DNA from: Sphingomonas sp. HMP9 | Lineage (GTDB): Bacteria > Pseudomonadota > Alphaproteobacteria > Sphingomonadales > Sphingomonadaceae | NCBI RefSeq assembly: GCF_013374115.1 | Contig: NZ_AP022673.1 | Location: forward strand, 1,888,501 to 1,952,500 | Length of the DNA: 64,000 bases | Reading direction: 5' to 3' | Part shown: piece by piece, positions 39,292 to 50,300 of the stretch | Position numbering within the stretch: the stretch's first letter is position 1 | How the letters are laid out: each line of letters begins with the position of its first letter | Program-made: the position numbers and the translations under genes | The notes under the pieces: model-generated | The model's input: the letters and a program-made list of their open reading frames with translations, nothing else | What the model was told of the DNA's origin: nothing | Databases searched by the model: none

Positions 39292-40769
39292 ACGAGCTTT
39301 TCGTTCGGCAGCGGCGGCAGCACCGCGCGGATCGCCGCCTGCTGCCCGGCGAGCCGCGCCAGGGCCGCATCGTCCATGTTGCACACGTTCGGCACCACAC
39401 CGCGCGCAGTCCGCGCCGCGGTCATCCCCGCCGCCGACAGCAGATAGCGCGTGTTGGAATAGACACGCGTCGCGGGGTCGAACGAGAGGACCGACACGGT
39501 CTGCTCGGCGTCGGGCACCAGCACGCGGTCGAACCGCCCGTTCGCACCGACATATTGCGTCTTGCCGTTCATGCAGCCTTTCACACCCCAGTCGATCGGC
39601 ACGTCTTCGCTCGACGAGATGGTGATACGGCTGCGCTCCGGGATCAGCGTGCAGACGAGCTTGCCGAGCGCGGCATCGGGCGTGGATATCCGTGTCTTGG
39701 GCAGCGCGGACAGCGGCACGTCGACCTCTCCCGAAGGCCGGAGCACGAACACGACGATCGCCACCAGCACGCTCAGCCCACCGACCCCCAACGCCCAGAT
39801 CGCCTGCCGCCGCTGCCCCCGCGATTCGAGCAGCCCCGCGCTCCCGATCACGAGAGCGCCCGCGACCAACAACAGTCCGGCGATCGCCATCACGTTCTCG
39901 CGGCTGCGCGACGCCTCGGTCCGCGCCTTCTCCACCGCGACTTCGCGTGCCATCGCATCCTGCGTCGCCGCATCGCGCTTCGCCGACGCCGCGTCCGCGG
40001 TCGCCCGCGCATCCGCGTCGCTGTCCTGCCGCAACCGATCCTCGATCGAGGTGCAGCCCGTTCCGATCGACGCATAGGGCTGTTTCGCATCGTGCAGGAA
40101 CCCTGCCAGCTCGGTATCCGCAATCGCGAACCCGAACGTCGAATCGCCTTCCTCGCCGCGGGTAATCGCCGAATTGACCCCGATCACGCGCCCGCACCGG
40201 TCGAGCAGCGGCCCGCCCGAATTGCCCCGTGCGATGCTCGCCGTGTGCAGCAGCACTTCGACACTGCTCAGCACGCGACGACCAGACAGCACGCCCTCGG
40301 ACCGCACCGGCGTCATCGGCCGGATGTAATCCGCCGCCGATCGCGCGGTCGCCAAATCGACATTGCCGGGGAAGCCCAACGACACCACCGCATCGCCCTC
40401 GCTCATCGGCCCGGTATACAGTGCGCTCGGCGGCAGGCGCGCGCCGGTGAACTCGATCAGTGCCAGGTCGCGCTGCGAATCATACGCGATCACCTTGCCC
40501 TGGTACGATTTGGTGCCCTCGGTGGGCACGATCCCGACGACGATATTGTCGGGATAGCGCTCGGCGAGATCGACGACGTGCGCGTTGGTGACGATCCGGT
40601 TGGGCGCGATCGCAAAGCCGCTGCCATGGCCAAAGCCGACGACCTGATCGTCGACCACCGCGATCGTCACGACGCGCACCACGCCGCGCCCGGTGGCGGC
40701 GATGTCGTCGGCAGACGCGGAGCTCGCCAACCCGAAGGAGAGCGCGAGAAGGAGCAGCAGGCGGATCAT
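39267..40769 (-). CDS. membrane-linked trypsin-like serine protease
   Basis: A 500-residue protein with an unusual layout. Signal peptide (1-20); S1-type protease domain with His64 (TNAHVVDL), Asp101 (QRDLALIEF) and Ser184 (RGNSGGPLL); charged coiled coil (about 245-292); two membrane helices (293-314 and 323-344); then a C-terminal beta-rich domain of 155 residues with three cysteines. Unlike DegP it has no PDZ domain. The protease part would lie in the periplasm. The target is unknown. Start ATG 40769 gives a proper signal peptide. Confidence 0.82.
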   Translation of the reverse strand: MIRLLLLLALSFGLASSASADDIAATGRGVVRVVTIAVVDDQVVGFGHGSGFAIAPNRIVTNAHVVDLAERYPDNIVVGIVPTEGTKSYQGKVIAYDSQRDLALIEFTGARLPPSALYTGPMSEGDAVVSLGFPGNVDLATARSAADYIRPMTPVRSEGVLSGRRVLSSVEVLLHTASIARGNSGGPLLDRCGRVIGVNSAITRGEEGDSTFGFAIADTELAGFLHDAKQPYASIGTGCTSIEDRLRQDSDADARATADAASAKRDAATQDAMAREVAVEKARTEASRSRENVMAIAGLLLVAGALVIGSAGLLESRGQRRQAIWALGVGGLSVLVAIVVFVLRPSGEVDVPLSALPKTRISTPDAALGKLVCTLIPERSRITISSSEDVPIDWGVKGCMNGKTQYVGANGRFDRVLVPDAEQTVSVLSFDPATRVYSNTRYLLSAAGMTAARTARGVVPNVCNMDDAALARLAGQQAAIRAVLPPLPNEKLVYSCKSAR

Positions 40770-40913
40770 GCACCAGCCTTCGGGGAGTTCGCGGCAACGA
40801 TCAACCCTGACCATCGCGCCGCGCGACACCGGGCCATTCAAGCACCTATTTTGGTTAGCAAATTATCAAGCCTTCACGCCTAACCCGGTCGGCATTCATC
40901 CAGGGATACAGGC

Positions 40914-42464
40914 ATGAGCGCATTCGGGCGTCGTAATGGCATCAGCGGGGGGCAGTCGGCCCGTCCCGCATTCGGCGTCGCGCGTCCGATGCAGGGAAGC
41001 TCGATGCCGGGCAGCAGTCCCGTCGCGCGCGCCGAACCCGAAGGCGGCGCGCAATTTCCGCCGATCGATTCGCTGCCGATGCCCGGCGAGACCGAGGGCT
41101 TCGGGTCCGGCATGATGGCCGCCACGCAGATGGACGCCATGCAGCGCCTCTCCGATCGCCAGAACGCCAGCGGCGAGGCCGGTAACAGCCGCGTCGAGGG
41201 GTTCGAACAGTCGATCCACAAGATCAAGGAACAGGTCCTCCCGCGCCTGCTCGAACGCGTCGATCCGGAAGCGGCGGCAACGCTCGACAAGGACGAACTG
41301 GCCGAGGAATTCCGCCCGATCATCGGCGAGGTGCTCGCCGAGCTGAAGCTGACGCTCAACCGCCGCGAACAGTTCGCGCTGGAAAAGGTGCTGGTCGACG
41401 AGCTGCTCGGGCTCGGGCCGCTTGAGGAATTGCTGGCGGATCCGAACATCACCGACATCATGGTGAACGGCCCCGACCAGACCTATGTCGAGCGCAAGGG
41501 CAAGCTCGAACTCGCGCCCATCCAGTTCCGCGACGAGGAGCATCTGTTCCAGATCGCGCAACGCATCGTCAATTCGGTCGGCCGCCGCGTCGACCAGACC
41601 TCGCCGCTCGCCGATGCGCGCCTGAAGGACGGCTCACGCGTCAACGTGATCGTCCCGCCGCTGTCGTTGCGCGGCACCGCGATCTCGATCCGTAAGTTTT
41701 CGGCGAAACCAATCACGCTCGACATGATGGCGGGGTTCGGCAGCATGAGCCCCAAGATGGCAACCGCGCTGAAGATCGCAGGCGCGTCACGCTTCAACGT
41801 CGTGATCTCGGGCGGTACCGGCTCGGGCAAGACGACGATGCTCAACGCGCTGTCGAAGATGATCGACCCCGGCGAGCGCGTGCTGACGATCGAGGATGCG
41901 GCCGAACTTCGCCTGCAACAGCCGCACTGGCTGCCGCTCGAAACGCGGCCGGCCAATCTCGAGGGCCAGGGCGAGATCAGCATCCGCGATCTCGTGAAGA
42001 ACGCGCTGCGTATGCGGCCGGACCGGATCATCCTGGGCGAAATTCGTGGCTCCGAGTGTTTCGACATGCTCGCGGCCATGAACACGGGTCACGACGGCTC
42101 GATGTGCACGCTCCACGCCAACTCCCCGCGCGAGGCGCTCGCGCGCATGGAGAACATGGTGATGATGTCGGACATCAAGGTACCGAAGGAAGCCATCTCT
42201 CGGCAGATCGCGGACTCGGTCGAGCTGATCATCCAGGTCAAGCGCCTGCGCGACGGCTCGCGCCGGGTGACCAACATCACCGAGGTGATCGGGATGGAGG
42301 GCCCGGTGATCGTCACGCAGGAACTGTTCAAGTTCGAATATCTGGACGAAAGTGCGGACGGCAAGATCGTGGGCGAATACCGCTCGATGGGGTTGCGGCC
42401 GTATACGCTGGAGAAGGCGAAACAATTCGGGTTCGACCAGGCGTATCTGGAAGCGTGCCTGTAG
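40914..42464 (+). CDS. cpaF: CpaF/TadA-type secretion ATPase
   Basis: A 516-residue type II/IV secretion hexameric ATPase. A low-complexity N-terminal region (1-95) precedes the N-terminal domain, with Walker A VISGGTGSGKTTML near residue 300, the Asp box ERVLTIEDAAEL, and ILGEIRGSECFDMLAAMNTG as Walker B; the His box region (GSMCTLHANS) follows. CpaF powers Flp/Tad pilus assembly. The other cpa/tad genes are not near, so it is an orphan in this window. Confidence 0.92.
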   Translation: MSAFGRRNGISGGQSARPAFGVARPMQGSSMPGSSPVARAEPEGGAQFPPIDSLPMPGETEGFGSGMMAATQMDAMQRLSDRQNASGEAGNSRVEGFEQSIHKIKEQVLPRLLERVDPEAAATLDKDELAEEFRPIIGEVLAELKLTLNRREQFALEKVLVDELLGLGPLEELLADPNITDIMVNGPDQTYVERKGKLELAPIQFRDEEHLFQIAQRIVNSVGRRVDQTSPLADARLKDGSRVNVIVPPLSLRGTAISIRKFSAKPITLDMMAGFGSMSPKMATALKIAGASRFNVVISGGTGSGKTTMLNALSKMIDPGERVLTIEDAAELRLQQPHWLPLETRPANLEGQGEISIRDLVKNALRMRPDRIILGEIRGSECFDMLAAMNTGHDGSMCTLHANSPREALARMENMVMMSDIKVPKEAISRQIADSVELIIQVKRLRDGSRRVTNITEVIGMEGPVIVTQELFKFEYLDESADGKIVGEYRSMGLRPYTLEKAKQFGFDQAYLEACL

Positions 42465-42500
42465 GGGCATCTCTAGTCGGACACGATCCAGCGAGGGGCA

Positions 42501-42622
42501 CCACCCCGGCGGAGGCAACCACCCCGGCGGAGGCCGGGGCCCAGTTGGAAAGGTGGCAATAACGAAACGTTGTCCGCTTTTATCACGGTCCCCCAACTGG
42601 GCCCCGGCCTCCGCCGGGGTGG
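42501..42622. repeat. family B element, copy 3, with a duplicated left end
   Basis: The left end CCACCCCGGCGGAGGC occurs twice (42501 and 42519) before the full arm; the right arm GGCCTCCGCCGGGGTGG is single. Inner ends are CCCAGTTGG and CCAACTGGG. Confidence 0.85.
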
Positions 42623-42728
42623 TCAACTTTGCGCACGTTGCGCGCGGCTCGGATCGCTCTGCTTGGGCCTCGTTTCATCCTGCCGGTTTCACAGGGCTAG
42701 CTTCGGCAGGTTCGTCCTCTCTTCTACC

Positions 42729-42810
42729 GTTCCCCCGCGAACGCGGGGGTCCAGAAGCCACGAATGCCCCCGCCCGTGACCCTGGGCTCCCGCTTTCGCG
42801 GGAGAACGGG
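42729..42810. repeat. family C inverted-repeat element, copy 4
   Basis: Arms GTTCCCCCGCGAACGCGGGG and CTCCCGCTTTCGCGGGAGAAC, with CCAGA/CCTGG-like inner ends, around a linker of about 25 bases. Confidence 0.82.
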
Positions 42811-42975
42811 GATGCTCGCGATCGGATTGGCAGGATCGGATCGAGATGAAGCGCGGCGCGGCATCGATCCTGTCCGGCTGGGGAAGGCTGACGCATCGAT
42901 CTCATCCGGTCTGGCCCCCGGTTCGGCGAAGCCCCCGCTTGTACGCCGTCCGCGACCCGCTAGGGACAACGCCAC

Positions 42976-44208
42976 ATGCGTCGCGCCCTGCTCACACTCG
43001 TCCCGCTGCTCGCGGTCCTGATCGTCTCCGCACGCGAGCCGGCAGCGCCAGCCGCGGCCATCTCCCCCGCGGCCATTTCCCCCGCGGCACGCGACCGCGG
43101 CGTCTACCATCTCGCCACCGACGCCGAAGCGCGATGGATCCCGTTCGACCTCACCCCCGGCAACCAGATCCGCTTCCAGATGCAGCTCGACGGCCGCGCG
43201 ATCACCGCGATCCTCGACACCGGCGTCAGCTACACCTTGCTCGCCAAGGCGTCCCCCGCGGTCGATCCCGCCAAGCTGGTCGCCGGCGGCAGCGCGACCG
43301 CGATTGGCGGATCGGTCGCGCTCGGGTGGATGCCGACGCGCTCGGTGGCGCTCGGTGGCCTCGCCCGGACCGGCGGCGGCGTGACGGTCGCCGACCTGCC
43401 CGCGATCGCCACCGGCAGCGCCTCCGCGGTCGACCTGCTGGTCGGCGCCGACATGCTCGCTGGCCACGCGCTCGACATCGATTACGCCGCCAAGCGTTTC
43501 CGCCTGCTCCGCTCCGGCCGTCTCCCGTTCAAAGGCGAGAGCGCACCGCTGCGCGTTTCCACCGAACGCAGCGTCTACGAAAGCGCGCTCGCGCTGGGTG
43601 GCCGACGCCTAGCGCCGATCGTGGTCGATACCGGCGACGGCTCGTCGATCACCGTCACGGCGGCGGGCTGGAAAGCCGCGAACCTGACCGCCTTGCGCAC
43701 GACCAGCGCGATCTCGTTCGGGCTCGCCGGCCCGGCGGTGAGCGGCCTCGCGATCGTCCCCGAAATCCATGTCGGCGAGATGGTCGCGCGCGAAGCCGAG
43801 GTTCGCATCGAGCCGGCAAATGGATTCTCGCAGGCGATCGGTACTGCAGGCCGGATCGGATCTGGCTTCCTCCAGAATTACCGCGTGCTGCTCGATCCCG
43901 GCGCGCGGCGGATGGTGCTGAGCCGCGGTCCCAAGGCCGACCTGCCGCCGCCGCGCTCGACCAGTGGCTTGCTCATCGGCATCGAGAAGGAACGGCTGAA
44001 GGTCCTCCACGTCATGCGCGGCGGGCCTGCGGCAGCCTCCGGCTGGAAGGACGGCGACCTGATCTGCGCGATCGACGGGACACGCGTCACCAGCGGCTAT
44101 GCGACCAGTCCGATTGCGTCATGGACGGCAGGCATGCCCGGCCGTGTCGTCACGCTCGGACTGTGCGACGGCACGACGCGAACCATGACGCTGAAGACCT
44201 TTTACTGA
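42976..44208 (+). CDS. PDZ-containing retropepsin-like aspartic protease
   Basis: A 410-residue exported protein with a signal-like N-terminal helix (about 1-22). Two aspartic-protease half-domains are visible: AILDTGVSYTLL near residue 79 and VVDTGDGSSIT near residue 216, each with the DTG triplet. A C-terminal PDZ domain (about 325-395) includes KVLHVMRGGPAAASGWKDGD. The two-DTG, one-PDZ layout suits a single-chain periplasmic protease. It follows cpaF but is separated from it by 511 bases. Confidence 0.87.
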   Translation: MRRALLTLVPLLAVLIVSAREPAAPAAAISPAAISPAARDRGVYHLATDAEARWIPFDLTPGNQIRFQMQLDGRAITAILDTGVSYTLLAKASPAVDPAKLVAGGSATAIGGSVALGWMPTRSVALGGLARTGGGVTVADLPAIATGSASAVDLLVGADMLAGHALDIDYAAKRFRLLRSGRLPFKGESAPLRVSTERSVYESALALGGRRLAPIVVDTGDGSSITVTAAGWKAANLTALRTTSAISFGLAGPAVSGLAIVPEIHVGEMVAREAEVRIEPANGFSQAIGTAGRIGSGFLQNYRVLLDPGARRMVLSRGPKADLPPPRSTSGLLIGIEKERLKVLHVMRGGPAAASGWKDGDLICAIDGTRVTSGYATSPIASWTAGMPGRVVTLGLCDGTTRTMTLKTFY

Positions 44209-44225
44209 TCAGGCGCGCGCGCCGT

Positions 44226-44411
44226 TCAGGTCTTGAATGCCAGCCCGACCGTGACGGCCAATCCGATCAGCGCGAGCATCTGGACGGTCGGCCAGTCGAC
44301 CCAACCGACCGAGTCCGGATCGCGCCGACGTCGCCTGCGGCGCTCGCCCAGCCCCGCGACGACGGCCAGTGCGGCCAGCGCGCCGCTCGCACTCCACAAC
44401 ACCGGACCCAT
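44226..44411 (-). CDS. 61-residue two-helix membrane protein
   Basis: A small protein with hydrophobic segments at about residues 4-20 and 44-59, split by an arginine-rich loop (GERRRRRRRDPDSV). It starts four bases after the phaR stop, so it is probably co-transcribed with phaR. No family is recognised. Confidence 0.6.
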   Translation of the reverse strand: MGPVLWSASGALAALAVVAGLGERRRRRRRDPDSVGWVDWPTVQMLALIGLAVTVGLAFKT

Positions 44412-44414
44412 CGC

Positions 44415-44954
44415 TCAGCCGAGCTTCTCGACCTTTTCCTGCAACTTGGCGAGTTCGGTGCGCAGCGCCGCGATCTCGTCGTCCTTGCTGGCGGGTGCGG
44501 GGGCCGCCGCGGCGGGCGTCATCGCCTGCGCCGCGACATCGAACATCGCGAGGTTGCGCTTGGCGATGTCGGCAAACGGGGAGTTCGCGAACGCGCCCTC
44601 GACCGCGGACTTGAACTGGTCGTGGTTGCGACGGAAGCTGTCCATCGACGCCTCCAGATACCCCGGCACCATCGTCTGCATCGAATCGCCGTACATCGAG
44701 ATCAGCTGGCGCAGGAAGTTTACCGGCATCATCGTCTCGCCGCGGCTCTCCTCCTCCATGATGATCTGCGTGAGGACGTTGTGCGTGATGTCCTCGTCGG
44801 TCTTCGCATCGACCACCTTGAAGTCGCGGCCCTCGCGAGTCATCGTCGCGAGATGATCGAGCGTGATGTAGGATGACGACTCGGTGTTATAGAGCCGCCG
44901 GTTGGCGTATTTCTTGATAATGACGATTCCGTCGGCAGCCGGTTGCTTCTTCAT
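44415..44954 (-). CDS. phaR: polyhydroxyalkanoate synthesis regulator PhaR
   Basis: A 179-residue repressor with the N-terminal PhaR DNA-binding domain (IVIIKKYANRRLYNTESSSYI) followed by a PHB-accumulation regulatory domain and a C-terminal coiled coil (EIAALRTELAKLQEKVEKLG). It senses the PHA store and represses phasin and synthesis genes in relatives. It diverges from the PhaC-like gene with only 14 bases between the two ATG codons. Confidence 0.95.
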   Translation of the reverse strand: MKKQPAADGIVIIKKYANRRLYNTESSSYITLDHLATMTREGRDFKVVDAKTDEDITHNVLTQIIMEEESRGETMMPVNFLRQLISMYGDSMQTMVPGYLEASMDSFRRNHDQFKSAVEGAFANSPFADIAKRNLAMFDVAAQAMTPAAAAPAPASKDDEIAALRTELAKLQEKVEKLG

Positions 44955-44968
44955 GGATCCCCCGTCTT

Positions 44969-46027
44969 ATGTTTGAAACGGAGGCTACAGTCTTTGATGA
45001 CGCACCGCAACAAGGCCCGAGACCCTTACCCCTGTTCCTCGACGTGTTGCGCAGCGAGACCGCAGCATCGCCCGATCGGATGGCCCGCGCGCTAGCGGGA
45101 CTGCGCGCGTATCAGGCGGCTGTACGAGAGAAACCGGCCGATCCGAAACCCGCGACCCACCGTGCCGGCCGGGTCTCGCTACGCGATTACGGCGGCGAAG
45201 GTCGCCCCGTCGTGTTCGTGCCGTCGTTGATAAACCCCCCCGAGATCCTCGATCACACGCCTCAGTCTTCGCTGGTGCAGTGGACCGCCGCGCAAGGGTT
45301 TCATAGCTGGCTGGTCGATTGGGGATCGCCCGGTAGCGAAGACCGCGATCTCGATCTGGCGGCGCATGTCGAACGTCTGCTGGTCCCGCTGCTTCGGGCC
45401 CTCCCCGAACCGCCCGTGCTGGTCGGCTATTGCCTGGGCGGGACACTCGCACTGGGCGCCGCCGCGATCACCCCCGTCGCCGGGGTCGCGACGATTGCCG
45501 CACCCTGGCACTTCGCCGGTTACGGCGAGGACCGGCCCAAACTCGCCGCGACCTGGGCCGCAGTACAGCCCGCTGCCGCGCTGCTCGGCCTGCTCCCGAT
45601 GGAAGTTCTGCAAGCCGGCTTCTGGCAACTCGACCCGGCACGCACGATCGCCAAATACGAAGCGTTCGCCGACCTCGCCCCCGACAGCGCCGCGGCGCTC
45701 GCATTCGTCCGGCTCGAGGATTGGGCTAACGCCGGTGCCCCCCTCCCCTATGCGGCCGCAGCCTCGCTGTTCGAGGACTGTCTCGCCAACGACCTGCCCG
45801 GCACCGGCGGCTGGATCATCGCCGGCGCCCAGGTCGATCCGCTCGCCCTCGCCTGCCCGACGCTCGAGTTCGTCTCGATCAGCGACCGTATCGTTCCCGC
45901 CGCCACCGCGATCGGATTCGCCGACCGCCGCGATCTCGGCGCAGGTCATGTCGGCATGATCGTCGGGCGCTCCGCCCGCCCGCGCCTCTGGGAACCGCTC
46001 GCCAACTGGATCGCCGCGCTCGACTGA
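44969..46027 (+). CDS. PhaC-like alpha/beta hydrolase (putative PHA synthase)
   Basis: A 352-residue alpha/beta hydrolase with a PHA-synthase-like lipase box GYCLGGT carrying cysteine as nucleophile (about residue 154), Asp in SISDRIVPAAT and His in GAGHVGMIVG. That Cys-Asp-His set is the PhaC triad. It is much shorter than class I PhaC (about 580 residues) and closer in size to class III PhaC, but no PhaE partner is adjacent. It could be a synthase, a depolymerase-like enzyme or a thioesterase. Its place between phaR and thiolase supports a PHA role. Confidence 0.75.
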   Translation: MFETEATVFDDAPQQGPRPLPLFLDVLRSETAASPDRMARALAGLRAYQAAVREKPADPKPATHRAGRVSLRDYGGEGRPVVFVPSLINPPEILDHTPQSSLVQWTAAQGFHSWLVDWGSPGSEDRDLDLAAHVERLLVPLLRALPEPPVLVGYCLGGTLALGAAAITPVAGVATIAAPWHFAGYGEDRPKLAATWAAVQPAAALLGLLPMEVLQAGFWQLDPARTIAKYEAFADLAPDSAAALAFVRLEDWANAGAPLPYAAAASLFEDCLANDLPGTGGWIIAGAQVDPLALACPTLEFVSISDRIVPAATAIGFADRRDLGAGHVGMIVGRSARPRLWEPLANWIAALD

Positions 46028-46060
46028 CCTACATGGGATCCAACCACAGAGGATCCCGAC

Positions 46061-47248
<1,188 letters not shown>

Positions 47249-47399
47249 GGAAACTGTCCTTATGTTGCGGGAATGTTACAGCAACATAGTAAAGTGACAG
47301 AAAATTTATTAATCAGCCATTAATCATTGCGCGACTGCGAGGTTTGGCGGCACCGTAGACCCGTTCAGCGTCATAAAGACCTGTAAACGGGGGTAATTA

Positions 47400-50300
47400 A
47401 TGGTGATTTCTCGCTTAGCGAGCGCGACTGCGCTCGCCGGTACCTTGTTTTTCGTACCCGGCCTTGCGGTCGCGCAAACGCAGACGAACAGCGTCGAAAC
47501 GCCCTATGGACCGACTCAGCCGGACGCCGCGACCACGCCACCGCCGTCTGCGCGGGACCAGCTTGGGTCGTCCGACGTCACGGACCAGACCGCAGCGGCC
47601 GACGATGAAATCACCGTCACGGGCTCGAGAATCCGTGTCAGCCGGAAGATCGACGCTGCCGTACCGGTTACGACGATCACGGCAGCACAGTTGCTCGGGA
47701 CGCGCGGCGACGTTTCGCTGGGCGACGCGCTCAACCAATTGCCGCAGCTTCGCTCGACGTTCAGCCAGGCAAACTCGACGGGGAGCATCGGCACCGCTGG
47801 TCTCAACCTCCTCGATCTGCGCGGCCTGGGTACAGCGCGCACGCTGACCTTGGTCAACGGACGCCGCATCGTGACCGCCGTCCCCGGCAGCTATACGCCT
47901 GACGTCAACACGATTCCCTACGATCTCGTGGAGTCGGTCGACCTCGTCACTGGTGGCAACTCAGCGATTTACGGATCCGACGCGATCGCAGGCGTCGTCA
48001 ACTTCCGTCTGCGCAAGGATTACGAAGGTCTGAAACTTCGCGGACAAGGCGGCGTGACGTCCTATGGCGACCGCGGCACGTACCTGCTCAGCGCCGTTGC
48101 CGGCCACAATTTCTTCGACGGGAAGATCAATCTTACCGCTTCCGGCGAATATTCCCGTGCGAACTCGGTCTTCTATCAGGATCGCGACTATCTTGGCGCC
48201 TTCAGCGGGACCCCGGCCTTCATCACGTCGCAAACCACGTCTGCTCCCAATCGCAATTTTGACGGCGTACCGAATACGGCGTTCGTTCCGCGCGGCAGCG
48301 TGTTCAGCAATCGCTCGACCGGTGGCAGCGTCATCACGTCGTGCCCCACCACGGCAACAGCGGCGAACCTCGCGCAGCGAACCAATGTCTGCACGGGGCA
48401 ATTGTCGCCGACCGGTGGTCCGATCGCCTATACCTATGTTTTCCAGCCCGATGGTTCGCTCGCACGCGACAGCAACATCACCGACCTTCGCTCGATCGGC
48501 GGCGGCGTACTGGGCGGCTTCGGCGCCACCGGTGTCGAGGATGCCATGCTGCTCCCCAAGAACGAGCGCTATGTTGCCAACATCAATCTGAGCGGCAACT
48601 TCTCGCCGGCATTCAAGCCGTTCATCGAGGCGACTTACGTCAAGGTGGATGTCGAGCAGCAGTCGACCCAGCCGACCTTCACTGGCGGTACACTGTCGTC
48701 CACGTTCAGCGTCAACAACCCGTTCCTGTCGGCCGCAAATCGGGCAACGCTGTCGTCGATCCTGGCACCAGGCGCTACGAGCTTCACGCTGAACCGCTTC
48801 AACAACGACTTCGGCACGCGTGCGGAATTTCACAATCGCGAAACCTATCGTGGCGTGATCGGTGTCGAGGGTGACATCAGCAAGACCGGCAACCTGCACT
48901 ACGAAGTCGCCGGAAACTATGGTCGCACCGAAAACCATTACCGGACAGGCGGCAACGTCCTGCTTGCCAATTACGGGCGCGCTATCAATGCCGTTGTCGC
49001 ACCCGCCAATTATACCGGCAGCAACTTCGTGCAGAACGCAGCCGGCCAACGTGTGGTTTGCGGCGTCAATGCCGATGCCAACACGACGAACGATGATGCC
49101 AACTGCGTCCCACTGAACCTGTTCGGCGCCAACCGCTATGACAGCCGCGCGCTTGGCTACACGCTCTACACGTCGACCCGGGATCAATGGGCCGAAGAAA
49201 TCGACGTAACGGCATCATTGTCCGGCGACTCATCTGGCCTGTTCAGCCTGCCTGGCGGCCCCGTCGGCTTTGCCTTCGGTGGCGAATATCGCCGCGAGGA
49301 CGCGTTCTCGGGACAGGATCCGGTTACGGCATCGGGCGCGACCTTCCTCAACCCCGCCTCGACGTTCGATCCACCATCGGTCAACATCAAGGAACTGTTC
49401 GGCGAACTTCGCGTGCCGTTGCTCGCGAACATTCCCTTCATTCACGAACTGACGATCGAGGGCGCCGGACGCGTTTCCGATTACGGCGGCAATACCGGTT
49501 CGGTCGTTGCGTGGAACGCAGGCGGTATCTGGGCACCATTCCGCGACCTGCGATTCCGTGGCACGTTGGCACGGTCGGTCCGGGCGCCGAACCTGTCCAA
49601 TCTGTACGCAACCGCGGCTACGACGTTCGTCAACGGGTTGACCGATCCGTGCGATCAGCCCGGCGGGACCAACTCGGGCAACAACATCACCGCCAATCCC
49701 AACCGCGCCGCAAACTGCGCCGCGGCCGGTATTCCGACGACGATCACGTTTGCCGACCCACAGTCCGGCGCACAACTGGTTCGTCCCTGGACGAACCAGT
49801 CGCCTTCAGGTGTCGCCGGCGTCAATCAGGGCAATCTCGGCCTGACCCCTGAAATTGGCTACAGCTTTACGGTTGGCACTATCTACACCCCGCATCAGGT
49901 TCCGGGTCTGAGCCTCAAGGTCGAATATTATAACATCCGCGTGAAGAACGTCATCTCCGGCCTGACCGGACAGGCGATCATCAACCGTTGCTATGACGAC
50001 ACGAACGGTATCGACAATACGTTCTGCGCCGCCGTCTTCCGCCGCACAACCGGGGAACCAACGACCAACCTGACCTTCAACGGCCAGACCTCGCGAACGA
50101 TCGACCAGGCGCAGTTCACGTTCCCGACCACGGGCAACGGTATCGGCTTCATCAACCAGCCATTCAATTTCGCACAACTCAAGACACGCGGTATTGATTT
50201 CGATGCCAGCTACGCTCGTGACTTCAGCGAAAACTGGGGCGTGAATTTCCGCTTCCAAGTCAGCTACGTCATGGATCGCCTGAATTACGCCTACATCACC

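Larger units (their letters stand above)
42465..42975. other. 511-base spacer with two repeat elements
   Basis: It holds a family B element and a family C element with about 105 bases of unremarkable sequence between them. The last 160 bases before the aspartic protease gene may contain its promoter, but no clear boxes are visible. I see no coding frame. Confidence 0.7.

Noticed and set aside
47249..47399. Specific promoter boxes for the large TonB receptor
   Set aside because: The region is AT-rich and probably contains the promoter, but several poor -35/-10 combinations are possible and none stands out.
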